Assembly (NCBI GenBank): GCA_002410325.1
Contig: DHRK01000069.1
Coordinates: 78,004 to 117,942 of the forward strand
Direction: 5' to 3'
Length of the DNA: 39,939 bases
From: Syntrophomonas sp. UBA5314
Lineage (GTDB): Bacteria; Bacillota; Syntrophomonadia; Syntrophomonadales; Syntrophomonadaceae
Every line of letters starts with the position of its first letter. Position 1 is the first letter of the stretch. The notes under the pieces are model-generated. The model searched no databases and was not told the origin of the DNA. It saw only the letters and a list, made by a program, of their open reading frames with translations. Made by a program: the position numbers and the translations under genes. This document shows, one piece after another, positions 22,273 through 31,308 of this stretch.

Positions 22273-22926
22273 TCAAGGGGCCAGGGATTTAAGGTAGCGC
22301 ACCGCCTCCGGAGGGTGTTCGGATTTGAACACATAGGAGCCGGCCACCAGGACATCGGCCCCGGCCTTTACTACTTCGGAAGCGTTGCTCCGGTTTATGC
22401 CCCCATCGACCTGTAAATAAGCCTTTGAATGGTTCTCAAGCAACATTTCTCTTAAACGCTTTATCTTGGAAATCATCTCTGGTATAAACTGCTGTCCCCC
22501 AAAACCCGGATTGACGCTCATGATCAAAACCAGGTCCACGTCTTTTAACAGGTATTCCAGGCCGCCCAACGGAGTGCTGGGATTTAAGGCCACGCCCGCC
22601 TTTTTGCCCTGTTCCTTGATCAAGTGGATCACCCGGTGCAGGTGACGGCAGGCTTCCTGGTGCACGCATATCAAATCCGCTCCCGCCTGGGCAAAAGCGG
22701 GAATAAACTGTTCCGGCCGCTCGATCATGAGATGAACATCAAAAAAGAGGCCGGTCACCGGTCTGAGATCGGCCACCACCTGCGGGCCGATGGTGATATT
22801 GGGAACGAAATGTCCGTCCATCACATCGATATGGAGCCAATCCGCTCCCGCCCTTTCTACCGTCTCAATATCCTTTCCCAGCCTCGAAAAATCAGCTGCC
22901 AGGATTGAAGGCGCGACCAGGATCAT
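22273..22926 (-). CDS. rpe: ribulose-phosphate 3-epimerase
   Basis: This 217-residue TIM-barrel enzyme interconverts ribulose 5-phosphate and xylulose 5-phosphate. It has APSILAADF at the start, DWLHIDVMDGHFVPNITIGP, VDLVLIMSVNPGFGGQQFIP and LQVDGGIN, which contain the metal-binding His and Asp residues. It starts at ATG 22926, with its ATGA overlapping the rsgA stop, so translation is coupled. It closes the prpC-prkC-rsgA-rpe run as in other Bacillota. Confidence 0.96.
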   Translation of the reverse strand: MILVAPSILAADFSRLGKDIETVERAGADWLHIDVMDGHFVPNITIGPQVVADLRPVTGLFFDVHLMIERPEQFIPAFAQAGADLICVHQEACRHLHRVIHLIKEQGKKAGVALNPSTPLGGLEYLLKDVDLVLIMSVNPGFGGQQFIPEMISKIKRLREMLLENHSKAYLQVDGGINRSNASEVVKAGADVLVAGSYVFKSEHPPEAVRYLKSLAP

Positions 22927-23807
22927 TTATAACACCTCTCTTTTTCCATCACTTCAGCCAGCAGGTTTAAATAATTGTTATATCGAAAATCCGGGATTTG
23001 TCCGGCGGCCACGGCTTCACGCACCGCACAGTCGGCTTCCCTGGCATGCAGGCAGTCGGAAAATCGGCAATCCCGGGAACGGTCAACAAAATCGGGATAG
23101 AGTTTTCCCAGCTCCCGGCTGTTTATATCGGGCAGATCCAGCATGTTAAAACCGGGCGTATCAGCCAGCCACCCCCCGCAAGGCAGGATAAACAGTTCCA
23201 CATGACGGGTGGTGTGCTTGCCCCGCCCTATCTTGCTGCTCAGTTCACCGGTAGCGGCGTATCCCACGCCCACCAGCTGGTTTAACAGACTCGATTTGCC
23301 GGTGCCCGAAGGTCCGGCAAACACCGCGATTTCATCCTGAATCCGCTCTTTCAGCAGGTCCACCCCGGTGCAATCCAGGGCTGAAGTCTTTATTACCGTG
23401 AAACCGGCCCGGGGATAATAGTCGGCGATGAGCCGGGCGTTGTTATCCGGTTCAAGGTCGCTTTTATTCAAGACCAGGCAGGGCCGCAGGCCCTTGTGCA
23501 GGGTCAAAACCAGCAGTCGATCCAGGAGCACGGTGCTGGGCACCGGCTGGTTGCAGGCCAAAACAATAAGGACCAGGGTGACATTGGCGATCCGGGGCCG
23601 ATAGAGTTCGCTGCGGCGGGGCAGGACTTCTTCCAGTATCCCGCTTCCTGACTCCAGGGGGCTTACCATCACCCGGTCGCCGGTAGTGACCAGATCCTTA
23701 ATCTTACCGCGTAGGCGGCACTGATACAGGTTTTTGTCTTGATCCTGTACATAGTAGAAGCCGCTGTATTTTTTCAATACCAGCCCTTCTACTCTTGCTT
23801 GCGGCAT
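22923..23807 (-). CDS. rsgA: ribosome small-subunit GTPase RsgA
   Basis: This 294-residue circularly permuted GTPase helps late 30S subunit maturation. An N-terminal OB-fold precedes the permuted motifs: G4 NKSDL comes first, then the P-loop GPSGTGKSSLLNQL, then G3 DTPGF. A C-terminal zinc site follows (CRFSDCLHAREADC). It starts at ATG 23807 behind GGAGGG. It lies downstream of the PrkC/PrpC genes, and in B. subtilis RsgA has been reported as a PrkC substrate, so the co-location may be functional. Confidence 0.95.
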   Translation of the reverse strand: MPQARVEGLVLKKYSGFYYVQDQDKNLYQCRLRGKIKDLVTTGDRVMVSPLESGSGILEEVLPRRSELYRPRIANVTLVLIVLACNQPVPSTVLLDRLLVLTLHKGLRPCLVLNKSDLEPDNNARLIADYYPRAGFTVIKTSALDCTGVDLLKERIQDEIAVFAGPSGTGKSSLLNQLVGVGYAATGELSSKIGRGKHTTRHVELFILPCGGWLADTPGFNMLDLPDINSRELGKLYPDFVDRSRDCRFSDCLHAREADCAVREAVAAGQIPDFRYNNYLNLLAEVMEKERCYK

Positions 23808-23854
23808 GGCTACCCTCCAACTACAGTTTAACCCGGCGCCTGGACAGACTCTTT

Positions 23855-23876
23855 CCCCCCACCCGGGGGTGGGGGG
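23855..23876. repeat. very GC-rich perfect palindrome between prkC and rsgA
   Basis: CCCCCCACCC (23855-23864) and GGGTGGGGGG (23867-23876) are perfect 10-bp arms separated by GG. It occupies the short gap between the two genes. It could be a strong mRNA hairpin or a G-quadruplex-prone site. No T run follows on either strand, so a simple terminator is unlikely. Confidence 0.6.
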
Positions 23877-23882
23877 GCCAAT

Positions 23883-25688
23883 TTAAAATCCCTCTGTTTT
23901 CACGGACTTGCCGTTGAGCAATACTTCCACTTTGGCGGCTCCGAAATAATTTACAGATACCACCACCGTATCTCCTCCCCGGTGGGGTTTGTTGTAAATA
24001 TCCCTGGTTCCCTGGGTATCAGTGACCCGGATGGCTACCTGGTAAAATGCCTCAGCCGTCGGCAGCGTGTACGAAAACTGCCGGCTCTGGGCCACCGGTC
24101 CGGGGCCGGTGGAGAGGGAAATGTTGATAACGCTCTTTTGATCCACCATGGTGCCGGCGGGAACGCTCTGCTTGCAAATCTGATTGATATAGTATTGATT
24201 GCTGGGTTCTCGGGTGGTTGTGCCTATAACCAGATCATTATCCTGAATCAATTTCGTAGCCTGTTCCAGAGTCATACCCAGCAGTTCGGGCATCTTTACC
24301 TTGCCGGGCGACTTGCCCTGGCTTACCAGGATGTTTACCGTACTCCCCTTGGCAGCCTGGCTGTTGCCTTTCGGATCCTGTGACATGACCGTATTCTCTG
24401 CCCATTTGTCATCATATTGCTTCTGCACCTTGGGAACAAAGCCGGCTCCCCTGATTTCCAGTTCAGCTTCACTGGCCGTTTTGCCTACCACCTGGGGAAC
24501 AGTGGCCTGTTCGGCGCCGGTGCTTACCGTTATCTCTATTTCACGCTTTTCCTTTACTTTCTGGCCCTTGGGAGGCTTCTGGGCTATAACCGTGTCCACC
24601 GGCTGGTCGCTGCTGGCCTTTACCACCGTCACCACGAGGTTTAAAGCGGTGAGCTTTTGGTTGGCTTCCGTCACCTTTAACCCAACTACATCGGGAACTT
24701 CAACCTCTTTTCCAAACAGGCCGGAACTCATAAAAAAGAAGCCGCTCAGCAGGCCCAGCACGGCTATGCCAATAATCATCCAGGTACTCTTTTTTAGGCG
24801 CCTCTTAACCAATTTCTTGCGGGGCGCGCCTGAACGATAGCTATCATTCCCGAAATCGGCGCCCACCGGCCGGCAATAGGGAAGCAGGGCATTGCGCAGA
24901 TCCTGAGCACTGGCAAAACGCTGCACCGGATTCTTGGCCATAGCCCTCAAAATGACCGCTTCCAAAGCCTTCGGGATCTCGCTGTTAAAAGAGCGGGGAG
25001 GAACCGGGTCGTCGTGAATATGCTTCAAGGCCACGGTAATGGGACTCTCTGCATCAAAGGGCATTCTTCCAGTTAGCATTTCATATATAACACAACCCAA
25101 AGAATAAATATCCGTGGTTCGGGTGACCGGCTCCCCCCGGGCCTGCTCCGGCGCAATGTAATGGACCGAGCCTACGATATTGCCGCCGTAGGTTATCGTC
25201 TTTTTACTGATGGCTTTGGCTATGCCGAAATCTGCTACTTTTACGATTCCGGTTTCGGTTATTATGATGTTATGCGGCTTGATATCACGGTGTATGATGC
25301 CTTTTTCGTGGGCATGCTGCAAGCCGTCGCAGATCATGGTGGCGATGGTAATGGCCTGTTCAACGGGCAAAGGCGCCTCTCGCTGGATGTACTCCTTGAG
25401 CGTCTCACCTTCAATGAATTCCATAACTATATAGTAGACGTCTTCCTCCTGTCCGACATCAAAGATATTTACGATATTGGGGTGGGAAAGCTGCGCAGCG
25501 GCCAGGCCTTCCGTCTTAAATTTCTGCACAAAGTTGAGATCGCTGGAATATTCGTCCTTCAGTATTTTGACCGCTACTATCCTGTCCAACATGCGGCAGC
25601 GGGCCTTATATACCATAGCCATGCCGCCTTCACTGACCAGTTCAATGATTTCGTAACGACCACTTAACACTGTACCTGCACCTATCAA
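23883..25688 (-). CDS. prkC: PASTA-domain Ser/Thr protein kinase
   Basis: This 601-residue membrane kinase has a cytoplasmic kinase domain at about 10-270 with VAVKIL (ATP lysine), IIHRDIKPHN, DFGIAKA and YIAPEQARG. A membrane helix follows at about 303-325, and three PASTA repeats lie outside (about 333-400, 401-467 and 468-535). A final Ig-like domain resembles other PrkC proteins. PASTA domains sense muropeptides, and the kinase tunes wall growth and germination. The first glycine of the Gly loop is Ser (SEGGMA). It starts at TTG 25688 behind GGGAGG, right after prpC. Confidence 0.95.
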   Translation of the reverse strand: MIGAGTVLSGRYEIIELVSEGGMAMVYKARCRMLDRIVAVKILKDEYSSDLNFVQKFKTEGLAAAQLSHPNIVNIFDVGQEEDVYYIVMEFIEGETLKEYIQREAPLPVEQAITIATMICDGLQHAHEKGIIHRDIKPHNIIITETGIVKVADFGIAKAISKKTITYGGNIVGSVHYIAPEQARGEPVTRTTDIYSLGCVIYEMLTGRMPFDAESPITVALKHIHDDPVPPRSFNSEIPKALEAVILRAMAKNPVQRFASAQDLRNALLPYCRPVGADFGNDSYRSGAPRKKLVKRRLKKSTWMIIGIAVLGLLSGFFFMSSGLFGKEVEVPDVVGLKVTEANQKLTALNLVVTVVKASSDQPVDTVIAQKPPKGQKVKEKREIEITVSTGAEQATVPQVVGKTASEAELEIRGAGFVPKVQKQYDDKWAENTVMSQDPKGNSQAAKGSTVNILVSQGKSPGKVKMPELLGMTLEQATKLIQDNDLVIGTTTREPSNQYYINQICKQSVPAGTMVDQKSVINISLSTGPGPVAQSRQFSYTLPTAEAFYQVAIRVTDTQGTRDIYNKPHRGGDTVVVSVNYFGAAKVEVLLNGKSVKTEGF

Positions 25689-25692
25689 AGTT

Positions 25693-26412
25693 CTAACCTC
25701 CCACTTCGATGCGCGATAATATAATCGTGATATTGTCGCTGCCGCCGTGCTTCAAGGCCCTTTCCAAAAGTCCCTGGGCGGCCTGTTCCAGGCTGCTTGA
25801 AGTTTCCTGCAAAACCTCCAGCATTTCACCCTCGCTTACCTTGTCGCTGAGTCCGTCGCTGCAAAGGAGAATCAAATCGCCTGGGTGCACCTTTTCCTGG
25901 CACCTATCTATGTTCACATTCTCTTCCACACCCAGAGCCCGGGTGAGGATATGGTTATAGGGATTGGAGCGCATCTCTTCCGGCTTCAGCCTTCCCTCCA
26001 TAAGAAGCTGCTGAGCCAGGGTATGATCCTTGGTCACTTTGCGAAAATTCCCATTCTGAACCATATACAGGCTGCTGTCCCCTATATGGGCTACATACAT
26101 GATCTCATCTTCAAAAGCAGCCAGGGTGGCCGTAGTCCCCATCCCATGCAAAGCGGGATCCTGCCGGGCGGAGTTCAAAATGGCGGTGTTGGCCTTTTCC
26201 AGGGCCAAAATCAGCCGGCCCGGCAATTCCTCGCCGCTGCTGCTGAAAATTTGACTGATGGTTTCAACTGCTATAGCCGAGGCTACTTCTCCGCCGTTAT
26301 GACCTCCCATTCCGTCACATACAACCAGCAGGCCATGGTTTAAATCCACCAGGTAGCTGTCTTCATTGTTGCTTCTGACCAGCCCCCGGTCGCTTATCGC
26401 TGCTACCTTCAT
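25693..26412 (-). CDS. prpC: PP2C-type Ser/Thr protein phosphatase
   Basis: This 239-residue phosphatase reverses PrkC phosphorylation. It has the bacterial PP2C metal-binding motifs DRGLVRSNNEDS (8-19), VCDGMGGHNGGEVAS, GTTATLAAFEDE and LLCSDGLSDKV, with all metal aspartates present. It is a soluble cytoplasmic protein. It starts at ATG 26412 behind TAGGAG. The stop is 4 bp from the prkC start, giving a coupled kinase/phosphatase pair. Confidence 0.95.
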   Translation of the reverse strand: MKVAAISDRGLVRSNNEDSYLVDLNHGLLVVCDGMGGHNGGEVASAIAVETISQIFSSSGEELPGRLILALEKANTAILNSARQDPALHGMGTTATLAAFEDEIMYVAHIGDSSLYMVQNGNFRKVTKDHTLAQQLLMEGRLKPEEMRSNPYNHILTRALGVEENVNIDRCQEKVHPGDLILLCSDGLSDKVSEGEMLEVLQETSSSLEQAAQGLLERALKHGGSDNITIILSRIEVGG

Positions 26413-26453
26413 ATTTTAACTCCTATAATAAGCCTTTAATATACTGACCCGTT

Positions 26454-27515
26454 TCACGTACTGGCTTTTAGCTGCCCACAGGCCGCTTCGATATCGGCAC
26501 CCATTTCCTGGCGAACCGTTGCCGTAAGTCCCCCCTGTTCCAGCATTCTTTGGAACCGGTATACTACATCGTGGCCCGGCTTCAAGAAGGGCAATCCGTC
26601 AACTTCATTATAGGGAATCAGATTGACATTGGCCAGCAGCGGTTTTAGAAGCTTTATCATGTTCCGGGCGTCCTCGCGCCGGTCATTGATCCCCGCCAGC
26701 AGCACGTATTCAAAAGTAACCCTTCGTCCGGTCATGGCGATGAACGACTCAACCGCCTGTATCAGACGCTCTAATGGGTATTTCCGATTGATCGGCATCA
26801 GCCTGCTGCGCAATTCGTCATCACAGGCATGCAGCGAAACGGCCAGGGTTACCTGGAGCTTTTCCCGCCCCAAACGCTCAATTCCTTCCGCTTCACCGGC
26901 GGTTGAAATCGTAATATGCCTTTGCCCTATATTGATTCCCTGCGTATTATTGAGCACATATACTGATTTTATCACTTGATCATAATTTAGCATAGGCTCG
27001 CCCATTCCCATATACACCACATTGCCGACCTTTTGGGTTTCCCGGCTTTTTAAACGCTCGGCCAATTCGCGGTTGGCGCTTAACACCTGGCCGGCAATTT
27101 CATAAGCCTGCAGATGGCGCTGAAATCCGCCCTTTCCCGTTGCGCAAAAGGCGCAGGCCATAGGACAGCCCACCTGGGTGGATACGCACAGGGTGTATTT
27201 ATCGGAGCGCGGATCCCCCTGGGGAATGGCCACGCTCTCGATACGCTTTTTATCGTTCAACTCCAGGAGAAATTTGCGGGTTCCGTCGCTTGCAACCCGC
27301 TGCTTTAAAAAGCGCGGCGCCGATACCCGGGCGTGGGAGTCGAGCCGCACCCTTAACTCTTTGGGCAGGTCGCTCATCTCATAAAACGAAGTCACATTCT
27401 TGCGATATATCCATTGGTATATCTGCCGCCCCCGGTAAGCCGGCTCCCCTAAGGTCTGGAGGTATTGTTCGAGTTCGGGAACGTCCAATCCCAGGAGCTC
27501 GGTTTTATCCATCAT
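26454..27515 (-). CDS. rlmN: dual-specificity 23S rRNA/tRNA A2503/A37 methyltransferase
   Basis: This 353-residue radical SAM methylase acts at C2 of adenosine in 23S rRNA (and some tRNAs). It has the cluster motif CPMACAFCATG, GEPMLNY, and the C-terminal resolving cysteine in EAACGQL. It uses two catalytic cysteines for its ping-pong methylation. It starts at ATG 27515, directly adjoining the rsmB stop. Confidence 0.95.
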   Translation of the reverse strand: MMDKTELLGLDVPELEQYLQTLGEPAYRGRQIYQWIYRKNVTSFYEMSDLPKELRVRLDSHARVSAPRFLKQRVASDGTRKFLLELNDKKRIESVAIPQGDPRSDKYTLCVSTQVGCPMACAFCATGKGGFQRHLQAYEIAGQVLSANRELAERLKSRETQKVGNVVYMGMGEPMLNYDQVIKSVYVLNNTQGINIGQRHITISTAGEAEGIERLGREKLQVTLAVSLHACDDELRSRLMPINRKYPLERLIQAVESFIAMTGRRVTFEYVLLAGINDRREDARNMIKLLKPLLANVNLIPYNEVDGLPFLKPGHDVVYRFQRMLEQGGLTATVRQEMGADIEAACGQLKAST

Positions 27516-28913
27516 CTAATCCTCTCTCTTCAGCAAGGCAAAGAACATCCCATCGGTATCATATTTCCCGGGCAAAAGGGTCAACATTCCCCCAGCACAG
27601 GCCCGCCGGTCAGGCGGGTCCAGAGGAAAAGGCTCCAGTTCCCGGTCAAACCCCTGAAGCCGGAAATGGGTATGGGAGTTGAGGAAACCCTTGACCACTT
27701 CCTCGTTTTCCCCCCGGTTGACGGTGCAGGTAGAGTATAACAGACGCCCCCCTTTCTGGACCAGGCGGGCGGCCTGTTCCAGCATAAGAGACTGCAATCC
27801 GGGCAGTTCCCGCAAATCCTTCCGGCTTTTCCTCCATCGCGCATCAGAGCGCCGGGCCAGAACCCCCAGTCCCGAGCAGGGGGCGTCCAGCAGCACCGCC
27901 GACCCGGGCGTTAAATGAGGTGAAAGGCCGGTTACATCCGCTTCATAAGCCTCAGCTATCTCTATCCCCAGGCGCCGGCAATTTTCCTTCAAAAGCTTGA
28001 TTTTGTGTCCATAGATATCAAAGGCCAGAATGCGCCCCTTATTGTCCATAATTTCAGCCAGATGGGTGCTTTTCCCGCCCACTCCACAGCATAAGTCATA
28101 CACCGTCTCCTCGGGCGACGGGTTGAGAATGATACCGGCCAGCATAGCCGCCTCGTTTTGAATATAAAACATGCCTGATTTAAAGGGCCGGCTCTCGCTC
28201 AAGGGGCTTTTGGCAGCCGTAACCCGCAAAGCTTCCGGCCAGCAGGGACTTATCGTCACGTCAATTCCTTCCGCCGCCAGATCGGCCGCCAGTTGCGCGG
28301 GCCGGGCGCGCAGCCGGTTTACGCGGAGCGTTAAAGCCGGAGCTGAATTGTCAAAGCGCAGTATCGCCCGGGCCTGCTCCAGGCCATACTGTTCGATAAA
28401 TTGGTCTACCATCCATTCCGGATGCGAGTAATAGGCGGCCAGGCAGACTTCTGGTTCTCCGGGCAGGTTCAGATCCTCCCGCCGGCGCAGCAGGTTGCGC
28501 AGAACGCCGTTGGTCACCCGTCCCAGACCCTGGCCGACCCGGTGCGCAACGATGTTGACTGCTTCGTTGACCACGGCATATTCCGGCACCCGATCCATGA
28601 ACAGAAGCTGGTAGGCCGATACCCGCAGCACGGATCTCAGCCACCGGTTCTGAGAAGCTATATCCCCTTTCAGGAAAAGATTAAGCACCTCATCAAGGTG
28701 CTTTACCATACGAACTGTTCCATTGACTATTTCAGTCAGGAGACGGCGATCTTCACCGCTGTAGGTGCTGCCTTTCATCTGTTTCTCCAGCAGGAGATTG
28801 GCATAGGCCCCTCTCTCCAGGACTCTATACACCAGATCAGCCGCGCACTCCCTGACTGATGCGTATACCTCGGGTTGGCTACGCCGGCTAGGCCGTTCCC
28901 GCTGCTCAGTCAT
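27516..28913 (-). CDS. rsmB: 16S rRNA m5C967 methyltransferase
   Basis: This 465-residue enzyme has an N-terminal NusB-like domain (about 15-150). The C-terminal Sun/NOP2 methylase domain has the SAM site VYDLCCGVGGKSTHLAEI and the two catalytic cysteines, in DAPCSGLG and LLYSTCTVNRGENE. It starts at ATG 28913 behind GGAGGG, and its first 8 bp overlap the end of the membrane protease gene. It lies between that gene and rlmN in the conserved translation run. Confidence 0.95.
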   Translation of the reverse strand: MTEQRERPSRRSQPEVYASVRECAADLVYRVLERGAYANLLLEKQMKGSTYSGEDRRLLTEIVNGTVRMVKHLDEVLNLFLKGDIASQNRWLRSVLRVSAYQLLFMDRVPEYAVVNEAVNIVAHRVGQGLGRVTNGVLRNLLRRREDLNLPGEPEVCLAAYYSHPEWMVDQFIEQYGLEQARAILRFDNSAPALTLRVNRLRARPAQLAADLAAEGIDVTISPCWPEALRVTAAKSPLSESRPFKSGMFYIQNEAAMLAGIILNPSPEETVYDLCCGVGGKSTHLAEIMDNKGRILAFDIYGHKIKLLKENCRRLGIEIAEAYEADVTGLSPHLTPGSAVLLDAPCSGLGVLARRSDARWRKSRKDLRELPGLQSLMLEQAARLVQKGGRLLYSTCTVNRGENEEVVKGFLNSHTHFRLQGFDRELEPFPLDPPDRRACAGGMLTLLPGKYDTDGMFFALLKRED

Positions 28914-29586
28914 CGCTCCCTCCGGCGAACATCATAACATAATAGAGAAGGGTCATTACCGACGACAGGGTTGCCGCAACATAGGTCAGGGCGGCGGCGC
29001 CGAGCACCTTTTTGACCTGGGGCGCCTCTTCGGCGCTTATCAAGCCGGCTTCACTCAGTTGCACAACCGCTCGACGCGAAGCGTTGAACTCCACCGGCAG
29101 GGTAATAAGGTGAAACAAAACCACTACTGAAAACAGGATAATCCCCAATAAGATCATGTTGGTCCACTGCAGCAGGAACCCTATGATGATCACAAACCAG
29201 GAAGCCCCGGATGCGAAATTGGTCACCGGCACTAGGGCATGCCTGAATTCCAGCGGACCATAGCGCTGGTTGTGCTGAATGGCGTGGCCGACTTCATGAG
29301 CCGCCACCCCGATGGCCGCGATGGAGGCGCTGCCATATACGGTCTCCGACAGCTTAAGGGTGCGGGACCGGGGATCATATAGATCAGACAGGCTTCCCCC
29401 GATGGGTTCGATGCGAACCTGACTCAGTCCGTTTCTATTGAGTAGAACGCCGGCCGCCTGAGCCCCGGTGTAGCCCCGGGCATTGCGCACCTGGGAATAA
29501 CGTTTAAACACCGAAGAAACACGGGTCTGAGCAAAAATCGACAGTATCAAGGCCGGCAGCATAAAAATAAGGTATGCAAACATCAT
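28906..29586 (-). CDS. membrane zinc metallopeptidase (YugP-like)
   Basis: This 226-residue membrane protein has several helices and the zinc protease motif HEVGH (His97, Glu98, His101), followed by AIQH. This matches the YugP/peptidase_Mx family, whose substrates are unknown as far as I recall. It starts at ATG 29586, overlapping the stop of the DUF116 gene (ATGATG, a coupled start). With DUF116 it is inserted between fmt and rsmB, a place that in B. subtilis holds neither gene. Confidence 0.88.
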   Translation of the reverse strand: MMFAYLIFMLPALILSIFAQTRVSSVFKRYSQVRNARGYTGAQAAGVLLNRNGLSQVRIEPIGGSLSDLYDPRSRTLKLSETVYGSASIAAIGVAAHEVGHAIQHNQRYGPLEFRHALVPVTNFASGASWFVIIIGFLLQWTNMILLGIILFSVVVLFHLITLPVEFNASRRAVVQLSEAGLISAEEAPQVKKVLGAAALTYVAATLSSVMTLLYYVMMFAGGSDD

Positions 29587-30338
29587 TTACCCCCCTTGCA
29601 CATGGTATTAAAAGCCTTCTCCACATCTTCCACACTGACATCGGTATCTACACAAGGTCCGTTGGGCCGGCAGTTTAAAACACCGATTACCGGGATCAGA
29701 CCGCTGTCCTGAATGCCTGATGACAGGTCCCGTTCACAGGCTACCGCAATGATGCCCCGGGGCTTCACATCCTTTATGTACTTGCGGGCCAGTGTCCCAC
29801 CCGTCGCCACTTTTATAACCGCCCGGTTTTCTTCCGCGAACTTCTTCAGTTCGCTGACCTTGCATTTGCCGCAGCCCTTACAATTACTTACGTCAACCGT
29901 TATCTTGTGCTGACACTCCGAATGCTGTAAACAATGGGGAATCAGAATCATTATCTGGTTTTTAGGAATAAACGGCTTCTTGACGTTGACCAGGTAGTTG
30001 TTCACTTCAATAAAAGAACGCAATATATTCTCTCTTTTAATCCCCAATACTTTACCGGTAACCAGGGTTAGGGGAAAAAGGATTTCGTTGGCCAGCTGGC
30101 TGACATGCTCCAGCGAAGGTATGCTTTTAGAGCGGGCGATCATGATCACCAGAGCCAGTATACCTATGGATAAAAGCAACACCAGTGCGCCTAGTATACC
30201 TAGAATGATGCTCAATAAAACCTGATTTACGATTAACTGGCGGTTGCCAATAAGATACCAGATCATTACTGCCAGGGCTATGGCAGCCAGCATGCTTCCA
30301 CCTAGAAGGCCTACATACAGGCGTTTTTGAATGACCAT
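29583..30338 (-). CDS. DUF116 membrane protein with cysteine-rich domain
   Basis: This 251-residue protein has two N-terminal membrane helices (about 8-30 and 38-68). The cytoplasmic domain is rich in cysteine: CLQHSEC, CKGCGKCKV and VACERDL, then NCRPNGPC near the end. The spacing is compatible with an iron-sulfur or metal site, but that is inference. DUF116 has no established function that I know of. It lies 10 bp after fmt and is translationally coupled to the protease gene after it. Confidence 0.85.
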   Translation of the reverse strand: MVIQKRLYVGLLGGSMLAAIALAVMIWYLIGNRQLIVNQVLLSIILGILGALVLLLSIGILALVIMIARSKSIPSLEHVSQLANEILFPLTLVTGKVLGIKRENILRSFIEVNNYLVNVKKPFIPKNQIMILIPHCLQHSECQHKITVDVSNCKGCGKCKVSELKKFAEENRAVIKVATGGTLARKYIKDVKPRGIIAVACERDLSSGIQDSGLIPVIGVLNCRPNGPCVDTDVSVEDVEKAFNTMCKGGK

Positions 30339-30348
30339 ATTGCTCCCC

Positions 30349-31296
30349 CTAACCGCTAAGACGGCTTCCCTGAACCAGGGGATACCCCTTTATAAACTCA
30401 CGGGCGGGCATGCGTTTTTTGCCCGCTTTCTGAACCTCCAGAATCTCCAAGGCTCCCTGGCCGGTTTGAACAACCAGTCCATCGCTGGTGGCAAAGAGGA
30501 AAATACCTTCCTGCCCCTGGCCTGATTCTTCAAGCACCCGGCTGCGGTACAGTTTGAGCCTTTCACCCTGAAATATGGTATAAGCCCCGGGAAAAGGGCT
30601 GAGAGCTCGAATTCGGTTGTGTATTTCCCGGGCTGGCCAGGTCCAGGATATCAGCTCATCCTCCCTGCTTATCATGGCGGCATAGGTAGCCTTATCATGT
30701 TCCTGCGGTACAGGTCGGATGCTCCCGGCTGATAGACCGGCCACGGTCTTGAGCAGGAGTTTGGCCCCCACTTCAGCCAGCCGGGTTTCCAAACCGCCAT
30801 GATCGATTTCATCGGATATAGGCACTTCTTCCCGCAGCAGTATATCTCCCGTATCCATTCCCACATCCATAAGCATGGTAGTTACTCCGGTTATAGTCCG
30901 GCCGTCCATGATGGCCCGCTGGATGGGGGCCGCCCCCCGATAATCAGGAAGCAAGGAGGCGTGGACATTTATACATCCCCATGGCGGCGCCTGGAGCAGA
31001 GCGGCGGGGAGAATCTGGCCGTAGGAAACGACTACAATCAGGTCCGGCACCAGCTCTTTAACCCCCTGCACCGCCTGTTCATCCCTGATCCGTTCGAACT
31101 GCAGCACCGGAATGCCATAGCGCAAAGCCGCCTCTTTGACCGGAGTGGGCTGCAAGCGGCGGCCCCGCCCCCGGGGGCGGTCCGGTTGACTCACCACCCC
31201 CATAAGCTGGTGGGGCGAGCCGGCCAGGCTTTCCAAGGACGGTACGGCGAACTGCGAAGTGCCCATAAATACAATTTTTAATGCTTTATTTTTCAT
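30349..31296 (-). CDS. fmt: methionyl-tRNA formyltransferase
   Basis: This 315-residue enzyme formylates initiator Met-tRNA. It shows IVFMGTSQFAVPSLE, the catalytic domain motif HASLLPDYRGAAPIQRAI, and MDTGDIL, with a C-terminal tRNA-binding domain. ATG 31296 is preferred: AAAAGG lies eight bases before it, whereas an in-frame TTG at 31302 is too close. It lies 12 bp after def, the usual pairing, since deformylase later removes the group. Confidence 0.95.
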   Translation of the reverse strand: MKNKALKIVFMGTSQFAVPSLESLAGSPHQLMGVVSQPDRPRGRGRRLQPTPVKEAALRYGIPVLQFERIRDEQAVQGVKELVPDLIVVVSYGQILPAALLQAPPWGCINVHASLLPDYRGAAPIQRAIMDGRTITGVTTMLMDVGMDTGDILLREEVPISDEIDHGGLETRLAEVGAKLLLKTVAGLSAGSIRPVPQEHDKATYAAMISREDELISWTWPAREIHNRIRALSPFPGAYTIFQGERLKLYRSRVLEESGQGQEGIFLFATSDGLVVQTGQGALEILEVQKAGKKRMPAREFIKGYPLVQGSRLSG

Positions 31297-31308
31297 TACC
31301 AATACCTT

